DNA from: Sipunculus nudus
Lineage: Eukaryota; Annelida; Sipuncula; Golfingiida; Sipunculidae
Assembly (NCBI GenBank): GCA_026874595.1
Contig: CM049312.1
Coordinates: 31,623,456-31,687,455 of the forward strand
Direction: 5' to 3'
DNA length: 64,000 nt
Part shown: one piece after another, positions 22,342 through 32,574 of the stretch
How the letters are laid out: the number at the start of each line of letters is the position of its first letter
How positions within the stretch are numbered: the first letter of the stretch is position 1
Notes under the pieces: generated by a model
What the model saw: only the letters and a program-made list of their open reading frames with translations
Database searches by the model: none
What the model was told of the DNA's origin: nothing
Translations under genes and position numbers: made by a program

Positions 22342-25305
22342 CATATTGTTATATGTAACTGACACATATTTGGCTATAGTTTCAGGTACTGGAGTAGGCA
22401 TGGAAATCTTTTGCATAGTACTCGTGTGGCGGAACATACTTAACAAGAACTCCGCAGTAACTATATTAATAACCATCTCCATAGCAGATATCTTTGGCCT
22501 GGCATCAATCGTCCTCCGATACACTTCGGCACGATATGGCATAATCGGAACTGCATGTTTCGTGGCTGACTGTTTTAATTATTTCGGGACAGTCCTCTGT
22601 TCTATGGCTCACATGCAACTGACCTTCAACCGCTTAATTGCTGTTCTTGTTCCATTCAAAGTGAAAACATGGTGTACCTACAGGAGAAATATGGTGGTAA
22701 GAACTTATTTTATATATGATGTAATACTTATAAAGTTTTTTTTTTAAGATAGGAATAAAGTTCCGATATAATTTTATTCGTTCACATAAATATTTACTTC
22801 TCTACTTATAACATTTTCAACTTTAATGAGTATCCTTTAAATATATGAAACCCGTCTGAATTGTAAATCCTTGTTTATCATTGTAAATATATTGTCTTTA
22901 TCCGTTCTTGACAGAAAACCAATTTTTTATATCCTACTTGTGAATTCGAATGCAATAATTAATAAGGCTCATTGTTATACAACTTTCATACAAAACAACA
23001 TATAAAATGTGTAAAACGGTGTAAAATGAAAACACTATAAAGAAGGGTTACTGTATATATTTTATTCTCCATTCCACCGGTTCGTTTGATAATTTTAAAG
23101 GTGCCTATTCATCTACCATCTGAAAAAGAATTTGTGTGATTTCTGGATTATTCTGTGCATTTTCTGAAGATCTAAGGGTAATTTTGCTTATAAAAAGTTT
23201 TTATAACGCCTCCATGAAGAATGTATGAACAAATTTGTTAACAACGTGTTGGTAAACACAGCTTTGCTGACATACGGGGAAAACACGTAACCACCTAAGT
23301 TTGTAGGTTGCATATATGCGGAGGTAGAAAAGTCACTTATGTGAAAAAAAGAATTTGTGTGATTTTTGGATTATTCTGTGCATTTTTTGAAGATCTAAGG
23401 GTAATTCTGGTTAAAAAAAAGTTTTTACAACGCCTCCATGAAGAATGTATGAACATATTTGTTACCAACGTGTTGGTAAACACAGCTTTGCTGACATACG
23501 GGAAAAACACGTAACCACCTAAGTTTGTAGGTTGCATATATGCGGAGGTAGAAAGGTAACTTGTTGCAATATGCCATTTGCAAAGCTCTGGCTTATCGGA
23601 CTCGCCGCAAGATGCCTTTGTTGAATCTGTTTTATTTTGCGGGACCCCGCATATTATAAACACGTCGATATTAACAAAACAAGCAGCCTGTGTACGGTGA
23701 TATCCACGTTTTCCGGCCTACTTTTTTTGTAAAAAAGCTCCAAGGGATTACCTTTCGTTAATAAAGGTTAGACAGGTGACTGGGCCCCTTTAATAAATTA
23801 CACTAAAGCTTACCTTTATTTAGCTCGGAATCAAACTGTGGTGATTATCTAACAACAAAATAATATTCGCCCCTGTATGGATTCCGTATGACTAATTCAG
23901 AAGGAAATATGACTAAACAAATGTACGGTGTACTAACTGACGATCTTAAATCTTTTATTTAAAGCCTTATTTAAATCATTATAAATAGCGACATAATAAT
24001 TGGTCCACTGCTAACTAATTGCCTACTTATGCTTCGCATATAATTGTTTCAGTGAATGCCCAGCAAGTTCTCAATGTTAATGTTGCTAATCTCAGCTCTT
24101 GCGAAATCCCTTCAAAAATTCTTTTAAACAATTAATATACACAACGAACAATGCAAAAATAATCGTTTATAAAGGTATCACTGAAAATGATTAACTTGAA
24201 TGTGCATTAGAGTGTGTTGTTCATATGAAAAAAATGGTAAAACGAATCATTTTTTATTTTGGCGTGGTATTTTTCTTTAAGGCAGACATTTATCCTTTCA
24301 GGTTCTGGTCGTGTATGCCGGCATAAGTGTCCCAGTGGCCGTCCTGGTAAGCCTACCGGTCACGTGGTCCTATTTGTTTACATGACCTGGGGTCACCAAG
24401 CCCTGAACCTGAAGGAGAGTAGTAAATGGTCTGGCTTTCTCTGGTTGGCTCTAGCCATCATGTGCTGGAGCATCAAAAACACCCCATTGTTTGATTTTTA
24501 AGTATGTTAAGCATAATTTCCAATAAAATTGACAGTATTGGTCATTTTTTTTAAAATCTATGGCCAATCAAAGAGATGTTGTCCAAATGCTTGTTTGGGA
24601 CTGCTTGGTGGGGTATTTTGGGCTTCACTGCATTCGGGCCAGGATTGTTAAAAAAGGAGATACACAAGCCCCATTTTTCTTGGTCTAGTTTGACTGAAGA
24701 AACAACAAATTCTCAGGTAAAAAAAAGTTTAATATCAGAATTTATTTTGAAAATTATTTAAAAGAGGCCCAAACCTCAGGTGTTTTATAGATGTTATATA
24801 GGGAAAATAAATACAGCCACGTGTCCTACCGCGACTCTTCAGCGACGCCTACAGGTCACTTTGTGAATTAACTCCGCTTAAGACAGACATTTTTTCTATG
24901 GCGGCAGTAATCACGTACTTCATAATTTTTATCTGCGTTCCTGTTATTCTGGTGGTTGTGTGGTCAATCTGTATTATAATAAAATTGATCTTGGTCAACC
25001 GCGACAGACGGACATTGAGTACAAACGCACAAGAACTACCTAATGTACGCATTAACCTCAGTCTGCTGGCAACAGTGGTTTTGTTTCTAGTTGTTGTTGC
25101 ACCTATAGCTGCTGCCCAAGCCTTGGCTACCTATTTTTCTTCAATCCTAATTAGAAATTACGTTGCAATGGAAATACTGCTTATGCTGCGATGTACCTCA
25201 GGGATGGTTAATCTGTTTATACGTGTAATCTTTGTTGCGGAGTACCGCAGTAAATGTATAAAGGCCTTTAAAGATTTCAATGCACGCTCTATGAACCGAA
25301 ATTAA
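15028..25305 (+). CDS. Divergent rhodopsin-type GPCR gene, five exons
   Basis: Five plus-strand exons join in consistent phases (0, 1, 0, then an uncertain junction). They encode a signal peptide, an extracellular domain of about 220 residues with eight cysteines and several N-glycosylation sites, and seven hydrophobic segments. TM1 follows the exon 2/3 junction. TM2 carries SIADIFGL in place of the usual LAxAD. TM3 starts after a conserved cysteine (ACFVADC) and ends FNRLIAV where most class A receptors have DRY. TM4 holds SVPVAVLVSLP. Extracellular loop 2 has the partner cysteine (SLCEL). TM5 has its proline (CVPVIL). TM6 keeps a proline (VVAPIA) but lacks CWxP. TM7 ends VNLFIRV instead of NPxxY, followed by a basic helix 8. 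It should sit in the plasma membrane. Ligand and coupling are unknown. Class A membership is inferred from topology and cysteines. It may be an orphan or chemosensory receptor, or a recent pseudogene if the TGA in exon 4 is real. Confidence 0.65.
15830..16142. repeat. GATA/GATTA-rich microsatellite
   Basis: Irregular GATTAGATAGATT repeats ending in a clean (GATA)n run at about 16100-16142, within intron 1 of the GPCR gene. Confidence 0.9.
16256..17557 (-). mobile_element. Helentron-like element, 3' part with tandem units
   Basis: On the minus strand the sequence ends at about 16258 with TTGAGCGTCATGGCCAATGGGAAA, the 3' terminal motif seen at 40.5 and 29.4 kb. Just inside lies TTGTTCAAGGTTCAA, also found just inside the Helentron end at about 40556. 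The rest consists of about six diverged units of 160-200 bp, each with words like CACAGAATATAGGTCAC and a TTTCCAAGGAGATTT block. These resemble the core of the family-1 elements at 25.8 and 49.3 kb. No 5' end is present: the array runs into a hAT-like element at 17558. Confidence 0.6.
17558..18381. mobile_element. hAT-like non-autonomous element with target duplication
   Basis: An 808-bp block (17566-18373) begins TAGGGCTGCGCGATA and ends TACGCAGCCCGA, imperfect inverted ends of the hAT type. It is flanked by 8-bp direct repeats, ATGAAAAG (17558-17565) and ATGAAAAA (18374-18381), matching at seven of eight positions. The subterminal regions are full of ATCGATA and CGATATCG words that can fold on each other. 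No transposase is encoded. It lies in intron 1 of the GPCR gene, against the end of an older Helentron array. Confidence 0.65.
18598..18665 (-). repeat. tRNA-like SINE head
   Basis: The minus strand reads GAGCGTGGTGGCGTAATGG with an A-box-like block, then GGTTGGTGGTTAGCG where a B box would lie, and closes with CGCTC pairing to the first bases. It has the length and order of a tRNA but a degenerate T-arm, so it is a SINE-derived pseudo-tRNA rather than a gene. Confidence 0.4.
18670..20160. other. No supported gene (GPCR intron 1)
   Basis: A 63-codon plus frame from ATG 19437 lacks homology, splice context or a partner. The remainder is AT-rich without repeats that I can define. Confidence 0.45.
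20350..21290 (+). repeat. Tandem repeat block with GGTGGCGCCACC sites
   Basis: About four diverged units of 230-250 bp. Each contains ATATCTCGGAAACC, GTTTGACC or GATTGGGCC, TTTTGCACAGCGTCCATCTGT and a GGTGGCGCCACC palindrome or close variant (exact at 20626 and 20716, degenerate at about 20985, 21010, 21100 and 21250). No terminal hairpins or microsatellite were found, so the element's ends are not defined. The short open frames through it are incidental. Confidence 0.65.
21484..22144 (+). CDS. GPCR exon 2: extracellular domain
   Basis: Acceptor tgtttttcag and donor TCAG|gtaatt bound 661 nt, entered in phase 0 and left in phase 1. It encodes about 220 residues with eight cysteines and N-x-S/T sites (STNTTEM, LNVTANE, LNASIQ, ANKTQS, SNNTMI). 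The cysteines fit a disulfide-bonded ectodomain. No named extracellular domain is recognised, and there is no GPS cleavage motif as in adhesion receptors. Confidence 0.65.
22279..22340. repeat. (TA)n microsatellite
   Basis: A TA tract in the 241-bp intron between GPCR exons 2 and 3, only about 45 bases before the acceptor. Confidence 0.97.
22386..22696 (+). CDS. GPCR exon 3: TM1 to start of TM4
   Basis: Acceptor ctatagtttcag and donor GTG|gtaaga. The 311-nt exon enters in phase 1 and leaves in phase 0. It encodes TM1 (GVGMEIFCIVLVW), intracellular loop 1, TM2 (VTILITISIADIFGL), the conserved cysteine before TM3, TM3 and the FNRLIAVLVPFK motif that replaces DRY plus loop 2. Confidence 0.75.
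23122..23560 (+). repeat. 223-bp tandem duplication
   Basis: Two adjacent copies, starting near 23122 and 23345, share long near-identical stretches (GAATTTGTGTGATTT at 23128 and 23351, and CACCTAAGTTTGTAGGTTGC at their ends). The offset is 223 bp. It lies in GPCR intron 3. It may be a recent local duplication or a dimeric element. Confidence 0.85.
24302..24380 (+). CDS. GPCR exon 4: TM4, 3' border uncertain
   Basis: Acceptor atcctttcag, phase 0 entry. The frame reads VLVVYAGISVPVAVL and, if continued, VSLPVTWSYLFT before an in-frame TGA at 24381. A strong donor (CTG|gtaagc) after 24346 would give a 45-nt exon that omits the SLP part of TM4. Weaker donors downstream (gtggtc, gtttac) keep TM4 whole and leave phase 2, which fits the acceptors at 24842 or 24855 before exon 5. 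Without transcripts the border cannot be chosen. Confidence 0.5.
24817..25305 (+). CDS. GPCR exon 5: extracellular loop 2 to C-terminus
   Basis: The frame is open from 24806. Possible acceptors are atacag (exon from 24817, phase 0), cttcag (from 24843, phase 2) and ctacag (from 24856, phase 2). It encodes the loop-2 cysteine (SLCEL), TM5 with its proline, a basic third loop (NRDRRTLS), TM6 with a proline, TM7 and a short basic tail, ending at TAA 25303-25305. The last exon carries no clear AATAAA soon after the stop. Confidence 0.7.
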   Translation, partial: PRVLPRLFSDAYRSLCELTPLKTDIFSMAAVITYFIIFICVPVILVVVWSICIIIKLILVNRDRRTLSTNAQELPNVRINLSLLATVVLFLVVVAPIAAAQALATYFSSILIRNYVAMEILLMLRCTSGMVNLFIRVIFVAEYRSKCIKAFKDFNARSMNRN

Positions 25306-25770
25306 AACGAGTCTCAAAACCGCTGCACGTTTCATCTGTGATATGAAGATTCAAAATCAGAGAAGAATATTGGTGCAAACATCAGATCAGATCGTTAATA
25401 CGTTTACCTTTTCCAAATGGGGGGGGGGGTTCTATTTTTCCTACCAATTAAAAGTAAGACATGTCAGGAAAAGATTGTTTTATTTGGACAATGACAATGA
25501 TATGTCAGTTAAAGAATGAACTCTATTTGAAGTTGCTAAATTAGGTAACGCATGGGAAGGCCGTGCATCAATATACTGATGTCTGAACTGATTTCTGAAC
25601 TGCTGGTTCACGATTATCTTTGATTTCACAGATGAAACACTGCAGACATAACCGTGAACATATATCTTTCTGACATATTGTAAGGTTAATATCCCGAATG
25701 TTTATACTTCATAGGAAAAGCTTGTTTCGGGAGTATACTGAAAAGTATACTCAAAAGAATGTTCATTAAA

Positions 25771-28700
25771 TTTTTAGCTCAGCTGACTGAAAGTCATCTG
25801 AGCTATAGCGATCACTCTTTGTCCGTCGTCCGTCTGTCTGTCTGTCTGTCCGTCTGTCCGTTAACCAGGCACAAAGGGTAACCGCTAGAACTGGAATCTT
25901 CTTACTTAACATTCTGGGAGGTCCATGAAAAATCTCCTTGGAAACCAGAAATTAGGTCTCTGTTACCCATATCCTACGAGCTATGGGGCCCCAAAGTACC
26001 CCCCAGAAAAGTCCAAAATTTCATACAAAAACTTCAATATCTCATTAACTACTTGACTGATGGTCATGATTTTTGGCATACATATTGATCATGAGAGGTT
26101 CCATCAGTTCCTGAAGACTGGTGGCGCCACCTGTATTTTTCGATTTTTTACGAATTTTTTTCTCTATTTTTGAGACCTTTAAAAATGTGAACATCTGTTA
26201 ACAAGGCACAAATCGTAATGACTGGACTTAGAATCTTCATTCTCGACACACTAAGAGACCTATGAAAAGTCTCCATGGAAACCAGAAATTAGGTCTCTGT
26301 TACTCATATCCTTCCAGCTATGGGGCCCCAAACTACCCCCAAGAAAAGTAAAAAATTTCATACAAAAACTTCAATATCTCATTAACTACTTGACTGATGG
26401 TCATGATTTGTGGCATAACTATTGATCATGAGATGTGTCATCACTTCCTGCAGACTGGTGGTGCCACCTTGATTGTTCGATTTTTTACGATTTTTTCCTC
26501 TATTTTTGAGACCTTTAAGGATGCTGTCATCTGTTAGCATGGCACAAATCGTAACGACTGGACCTAGAATCTTCATTCTTGACACACTGAGAGGTCCATG
26601 AAAAATATCCTTGGAAACCAGAAATTAGGTCTCTGTTAACCATATCCTTCGAGCTATGGGGCCCCAAAGTACCCCCCCCCCCCGAGTAGTCAAAAATTTC
26701 ATACAAAAACTTCAATATCTCAATAACTACATCACTGATGGTCATGATTTTTGGCATACATATTGATTATGAAATGTTCCATCAGTTCCTGCAGACTTGT
26801 GGCGCCACCTGTATTGTTTGATTTTTTTACGATTTTTTCCTCTATTTTTGAGACCTTTAAGGATGCTGTCATCTGTTAACGTGGCCCAAATCATAACGAC
26901 TGGACCTAGAATCTTCATTCTCGACACACTGAGAGACCTATGAAAAGTCTCCATGGAAACCAAAATTAGGTCTCTGTTACCCATATTCTTCGAGCTATGG
27001 AGCCCTAAAGTACCCCCAAGAAAAGTAAAAGATTTCATACAAAAACTTCAATATCTCATTAACTACTTGAATGATGGTCATGAATTGTGGCATAACTATT
27101 GATCATGAGATGTGTCATTTGTTCCTGCAGACTGGTGGCGCCACCTGTATCGTTCAATTTTTTACGATTGTTTCCTCTATTTTTTAGACCTTTAAGGATG
27201 CTGTCATCTGTTAGCATGGCACAAATAGTAACGACTGGACCTAGAATCTTCATTCTCAACACACTAGAAGACCTATGAAAAGTCTCCATGGAAACCAGAA
27301 ATTAGGTCTCTGTTACCCATATCCTTTGAGCTATGGGGCCCCAAAGTACCCCCCCAGAGTAGTCAAAAATTTCATACAAAAACTTCAATATCTCAATAAC
27401 TACATCACTGATGGTCATGATTTTTGGCATACATATTGATTATGAGATGTTCCATCAGTTCCTGCAGACTGGTGGCGCCACCTATGTTATCTATCAAGAG
27501 GGTACAAATTGCAACAACTGGACCTAGAAACTTCATTCTTGTCATGCAAGGAGGCCCATGAAGAGTGCCTGTGGAAACTTGAAATTAGGTCTCTGTTACC
27601 CATATCCTTCAAGCTATAGGTCTCTGAAGTATCCCTCAGAATAATGGACAATTTGATACAAAAGCTGAAGTATCTGAACAACTAATACGGAGATCATCAT
27701 GATTCTTTGCATGGATATTGACCATTAAGTGTTTTTAGCTCAGCTGACTGTAAGTCATCTGAAGTATCCCTCAGAATAATGGACAATTTGATACAAAAGC
27801 TCAAGTATCTAAACAACTATTGCAGTGATCACCATGATTCTTTGCATGGATATTGATCATGGAATGTGTCATCAGTTTCTGCAGTATGGTGGCGCCACCT
27901 GTATTTTTTTTTATTTTTACGAATTTTTTTCTCTATTTTTGAGACCTCATAAGATGCGGTCATCTGTTAACATGGCACAAATCGTAACAACTGGACCTAG
28001 AATCTTCTCTCTTGACATGCTGAGAGGCCCATGAAAAGTTTCCTTAAAAACTTGAAATTAGGTCTCTGTTACCCATAACCTCTGAGCTATGGGGCTCCGA
28101 AGTACCCCCCAGAATAATGGAAAATTTGATACAAAAGCTCAAGTATCTGAACAATTATTATATTGATCACCATGATTCTTTGCATGGATATTGATCATGA
28201 AATGTTTCATCAGTTTCTGCATTCTGGTGGCGCCACTGAAAGTCATCTGAGCTGTAGGGATCACCTTTTGTCCGTCGTCCGTCCGGCCATCCAGGCGTCT
28301 GTCTGTTAACAGGGCACAAATCGTAACCGCTAGACCGGGAATCTTCTTACTTGAAATCCTGGGAGGTCTATGGAAATTCTCCTTTAAAACCTGAAATTAG
28401 GTCACTGTGACCTATATTCTTCGAGCTATGGGGTTCTGAAGTACCCCCCAGAATAATGCAAAATTTAATACAAAAGCTCAAGTATCTGAACAACTAATGC
28501 ATTAATCACCATGATTCTTTGCATGGATATTGATCATGGAGTGTTTCATCAATTTCCGGAGATTGGTGGCGCCACCTATATTTTTTTTTATTTTTTTACG
28601 ATTTTTTTTCTCTACTTTTGTGATCTTTAAACATTTGGTCATCTGTAAACAGGGCACAAATCATAATGACTGGACCTAGAATCTTCTGTCCTCATCTCCA

Positions 28701-29422
28701 GGGAAGCCCATAAAAAGTCTACATGGGAACCCGAAATAAGGTCCCTGTTACCCATATTCTGTGAGCCATGGGGCTCTGAAGTACCCCCGAGAATAAAGAT
28801 TTGGTCATATATTAACAGGGCACAAATCATAATGTCTGGACCTAGAATCTTCTGTCCTCACCTCCAGGGAAGCCCATAAAAGGTCTACATGGAAACCCGA
28901 AATAAGGTCCCTGTTACCCATATCCTTCATGCTCTGGGGCTCCGAAGTACTCCCAAGAATAAAGATTTGGTCATCTGTTAACAGAGCACAAATTATAATG
29001 ACTTGACCTAGAATCTCCTTTCTTGATATGCTGGGAGGCCCCTGAAAAGTCTCCTTGTGCACCTGAAATTACATCTCTGTTACCCATATCCTTCATCCTA
29101 TGCGGCTTTGAAATACCCCCCAGAATAAACATTTGGATTTGTTAACAGGGCACAAATCATAATAACTGGACCTAGAATTTTATTTTTTGACATGCTGGGA
29201 GACCCCTGAAAAGTCATCTTGTAAACCTTGAAAATAGGTGTCTGTTACCCATATCCTTCATGCTACAGAGCTCCATAGTACCCCAATGAATATTGGATGA
29301 TTTTATACAAAAGGTCAAGTTTGGAAAAAGTATTTCATTCAAATTTGACATTCAGATGATAAAATTACTTTTGTCAATGTCTTCCTGGTCAGCTGAGCGT
29401 CATGACCCCTGGGTCACTTGTT
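25771..29422 (+). mobile_element. Large non-autonomous Helentron-like tandem-repeat element (family 1)
   Basis: Starts TTTTT and a 13-bp hairpin with one mismatch (AGCTCAGCTGACT/AGTCATCTGAGCT, 25776-25804). Then come GCGATCACTCTTTGTCCG and a GTCTGTCC microsatellite. About eight tandem units of 335-343 bp follow, then about four shorter units of about 168 bp (28637-29300). It ends TCAGCTGAGCGTCATG, GACCC/GGGTC and ACTTGTT (29389-29422). Most full units carry GGTGGCGCCACC (26120, 27134, 27471, 27888, 28565; one-base variants elsewhere). Secondary copies of the 5' hairpin at about 27735 and 28236 show internal rearrangement. No protein is encoded. Its termini match the coding Helentron at 40.5-50.8 kb, from which I infer trans-mobilisation. 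Confidence 0.75.
28637..29300 (+). repeat. 168-bp deletion-derived sub-array
   Basis: About four units of 165-170 bp, each with GTTAACAGGGCACAAATC, GACTGGACCTAGAATCTTC-type words and a CCCATATCCTTCATGCT-type block. Compared with the 340-bp unit, they lack the half that contains the AAAACTTCAATATCTC block and the GGTGGCGCCACC site. The deleted unit was itself amplified. Confidence 0.7.
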
Positions 29423-29436
29423 ATTATTGATGTATA

Positions 29437-31082
29437 TACAGTCGAACCTCTTTAATGTGGGCACCCTTGGGACTTTGGCCAAACTGCCCACTTTACAGAG
29501 GTGCTTCTATGTGGAGGTAGTAGCTGCCGCATTCAGTGCTGCTTTGAAATATTACTATAGTTGCTTCTGTTTTAAGAGTACTTCATTAAATTGATGTTTG
29601 TACCTTCCCCTGTCTTTAATCATGAAGGTTAATAATTAACAATGTTTTAATTGTTAATATATTTGTTTACAAAAATACAAGAGTACAAAGAATGACATAA
29701 AGGTGACAGTGTTATTACAGAATCAATGGCTAAGTATATTACATGACTTATTTGTAAATAAGATATACAATTGCTCTTTATGGACAGATCTTTCATTAGC
29801 TCGTGTACATAAAAATACCGGTACATAAAAAACATACACAAAACAGGGTACATAACAACAAAAATCTGTACATTTATATAATTCCTATCTATATTCCTAA
29901 GCTGTTTACTGTATGGAGATAAAATTCTTGTTATCAAATGTTTTATCAATTTTTTTTATTAAAGGGTTTATGTGGTTATAGGTATTTACATACAGTGAAT
30001 ATATATTAAGATGTTCAGATACTGGTGTAAACCCAATAGTCTGTCTTATTTCTTTTTCTTATTACATCATGGCAGGAAGGATGATTTTATGTATTGTACA
30101 CAACCGGTTAAAAGTCGGGATTTTTCCAAACATTTGCTTACATATATCTCTCTTTTTGTCAATAATATTATATTTTGTTATTACATATACATAAATATAT
30201 ATATACGTACATAAACATGTGTGGTTGTGTGTTATAACATAAATTGACAGATATAACCCAAGTTTCCAAATGCATCCTTAGATATATCATTCTGCAAACT
30301 TTCTCCAAGATAAGCCACTCCAAGAAATTTTCAACTGGTACACTTTTGGAACTATGCCAAACCTTTATAATTCAGTTTGGGGTTGACATTTTATGTGTGG
30401 ACAGTAATGTAAGGATTATGCACAGGATGCATGCGAATGACCAGTGTTTGGTGTTGATCATTAAGTGAACATTGCACCAGGAGGACTTTACCTTATTACA
30501 TCATCTGAGAGTACCAAGTATGTTGGGGAATAAGCAGGGCTTCCACTCATTGCCTCAGTGACTGTCAGATCAGAAGTATGCTTATCTGCCCAAAATATGG
30601 CTACTGAGTGGTGCATTCACTACTGGCTATAAACCATCAAAGGAATAGCCAGTCTGGGATGAGGTCTGACCAGAGCCTGTGTAGACACATTAATCTAAGT
30701 AGTATGCCAGTATCCCATGCCTAGCTTTGAGTCAAGAAAGCTATTATTATGATTATCCAGTCAACGAGTAATACACCTCTACCTTTGTTAATCTGTTTAA
30801 TCATTAATACTTGAAATATAAATATTTTATAATTAACGTTTATTCTGAATGCTAATAATTAAAAATTTACAATAGATGAAACTGTGCAAGTTGAAATGGG
30901 AAGATACTTCAGTCGGGAAAACCAATGAAGTGGCCAGCTAGGGAAAAGTGCTCACATTACAGAATATACAAATGCCACAATTAGCTAAACATAATATAGA
31001 GAAGAAAAAAATGGGACTGCCCAATAGTGCCGACTTTATAGAGGTGCCCGCTTTATTGAGTTGGCCACTAAGAGGGGTTTGA

Positions 31083-31087
<5 letters not shown>
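29437..31087. mobile_element. pogo/Tigger-like non-autonomous DNA transposon
   Basis: A 1647-bp block begins CAGTCGAACCTCTTTAATG (29439) and ends GAGGGGTTTGACTG (31085), imperfect inverted repeats flanked by TA on both sides. Subterminal motifs GCCCACTTTACAGAGGTGC and GCACCTCTATAAAGTCGGC mirror each other. These end sequences and TA duplications fit the pogo/Tigger branch of Tc1/mariner. No DDE transposase frame is visible; the longest frames (for example 29647-29949, minus) show no homology. Confidence 0.6.

Positions 31088-31140
<53 letters not shown>
31086..31140. repeat. (TA)n microsatellite
   Basis: A TA tract starting at the TA target duplication of the preceding element, which apparently inserted in or seeded it. 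Confidence 0.95.
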
Positions 31141-31146
<6 letters not shown>

Positions 31147-32439
31147 GAATATAACATCATTTGTTTTCAAATTCGGAAATTCTGTATACCTTCCTGGATA
31201 TTCGAAGTTCATTCTAAAATTTCTTACTGCATTCTGGGTGCATTTAGCGCCAAATCGGCCCTCTGACATTACGGCAAGAACCCTGCCCTGTCAGAGTGCC
31301 TGGACATCTATGTCTGAAGAACGCATTATATTCCCCCATGAGCATGCAACTATTTTCGTCATTTTTGACAACGCCTCATTGCTTACAAGCATCTTGTAAC
31401 ATCGAATAAACACACTAGACCTGTAAATAAGTTTCTTATCTCTCCAACGACACGTACCATGTGTGTGAAATATCCCGTTATAACCCAATATATTCGTAAA
31501 TTGTTTTGCATGTATCGGAGATTTCTGCCTGCCGTCCGAGTACAGGCGGGTATGTCTGCCAAGGCATCACTGATTTGCTGATTATGAGGGTAGCCGAAAC
31601 ACTTATTAGTGTTCACCTTCGTCACTAGAGGGACTCACTGTTTATAACCAAAAGCACGCGTGCTCTTGGCTCAATTCATGCTAAAAATGGCGAAATTTTA
31701 CCGTGTCCGCGGTGAAGCAGTTCAAGTTGTATTTGATAGTTCCTCGGTGTGAATAGTCAATGACGCTCGTCCAGGTGTATGAGCAAAACCATTGTGTGTG
31801 TACTTCAAGCATCACTCCCAGCGGATAATCCGTGAGAGCGCTGGAGAATTCAGGGAGATTTTTAAAGGATTTTTATGCATTAATTATATAAAAAATAAAC
31901 TTTAATACTACTCGGAAAATTCTACTATATTGCTATTCACATTCTTTCATCTGTTAAAATACCGATTTAATAAAAAATACCAGCATAATTATTTTAGAGC
32001 TATTAGTGTAGACTCTCTGCTGATTATTAGATAACATGACAATTAATTGTGAAATCTCAAACTGGATGTCAGGATGATGTTTATAACTGTAAAATCATAT
32101 TCACAATACGTGTATAATTAAAACAATATTTATGAATTTTATAATAACTGAATTTAAATTATCATTATATCTGTCACTGTGCAAATAGCACCTATAACAA
32201 TATATTTGTTTTAAGATGATAATATTGCAAATATTGATAATAATAAATTAACCTAAGATAAAATATATGATTTAAATACGAAAATCAATACTACCAATAA
32301 AGAAAAAAAATAGAAAAAACAGTGAACAGTGTCAATCTAATATTATTCTAATATTATTGATAATAAATTTATAATTTTGTTTAACATTTAATGATATGAT
32401 GGTAAAGATAGATGTAAGAATTATTCTTATTCTCATTCT
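31141..32439. other. No supported gene
   Basis: AT-rich sequence with short open frames only. It becomes extremely AT-rich after about 31900. No RNA gene or defined repeat is recognised. Confidence 0.5.
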
Positions 32440-32574
32440 TCTTCTTATTATTATTTTTATTATTATGAGTATATTTATTTATTTATTTATTTATTTATTT
32501 ATTTTTTTTTATTTATTTTATTTTATTTACATTATGTTTATACAGGGAAACCAATCAGTTTAAATTAAACTGGT
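32440..32574 (-). repeat. CR1 3' hairpin and (AAAT)n tail
   Basis: An inverted repeat (ACCAATCAGTTTAAATTAAACTGGT spans 32550-32574, with arms around TTAA) is followed on the minus strand by TTTCCCTGTATAAAC and an AAAT-type microsatellite. A 3' stem-loop plus simple-repeat tail is the recognition end used by CR1/L2-type reverse transcriptases. Confidence 0.7.

Noticed and set aside
24259-24501. 80-codon plus frame overlapping GPCR exon 4
   Set aside because: A different frame from the spliced receptor; no homology, and it overlaps the TM4 coding frame.
26382-29062. Series of 60-100-codon minus frames with similar words (SRMKILGPVV, CAMLTDDSILKG)
   Set aside because: They repeat because the DNA is a tandem array; the frames are not conserved between units and carry stops.
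25771-29422. Regularly repeated units that might suggest a CRISPR array
   Set aside because: Units of 168-343 bp with no short repeat/unique spacer alternation, in a eukaryotic intron-rich context with transposon termini.
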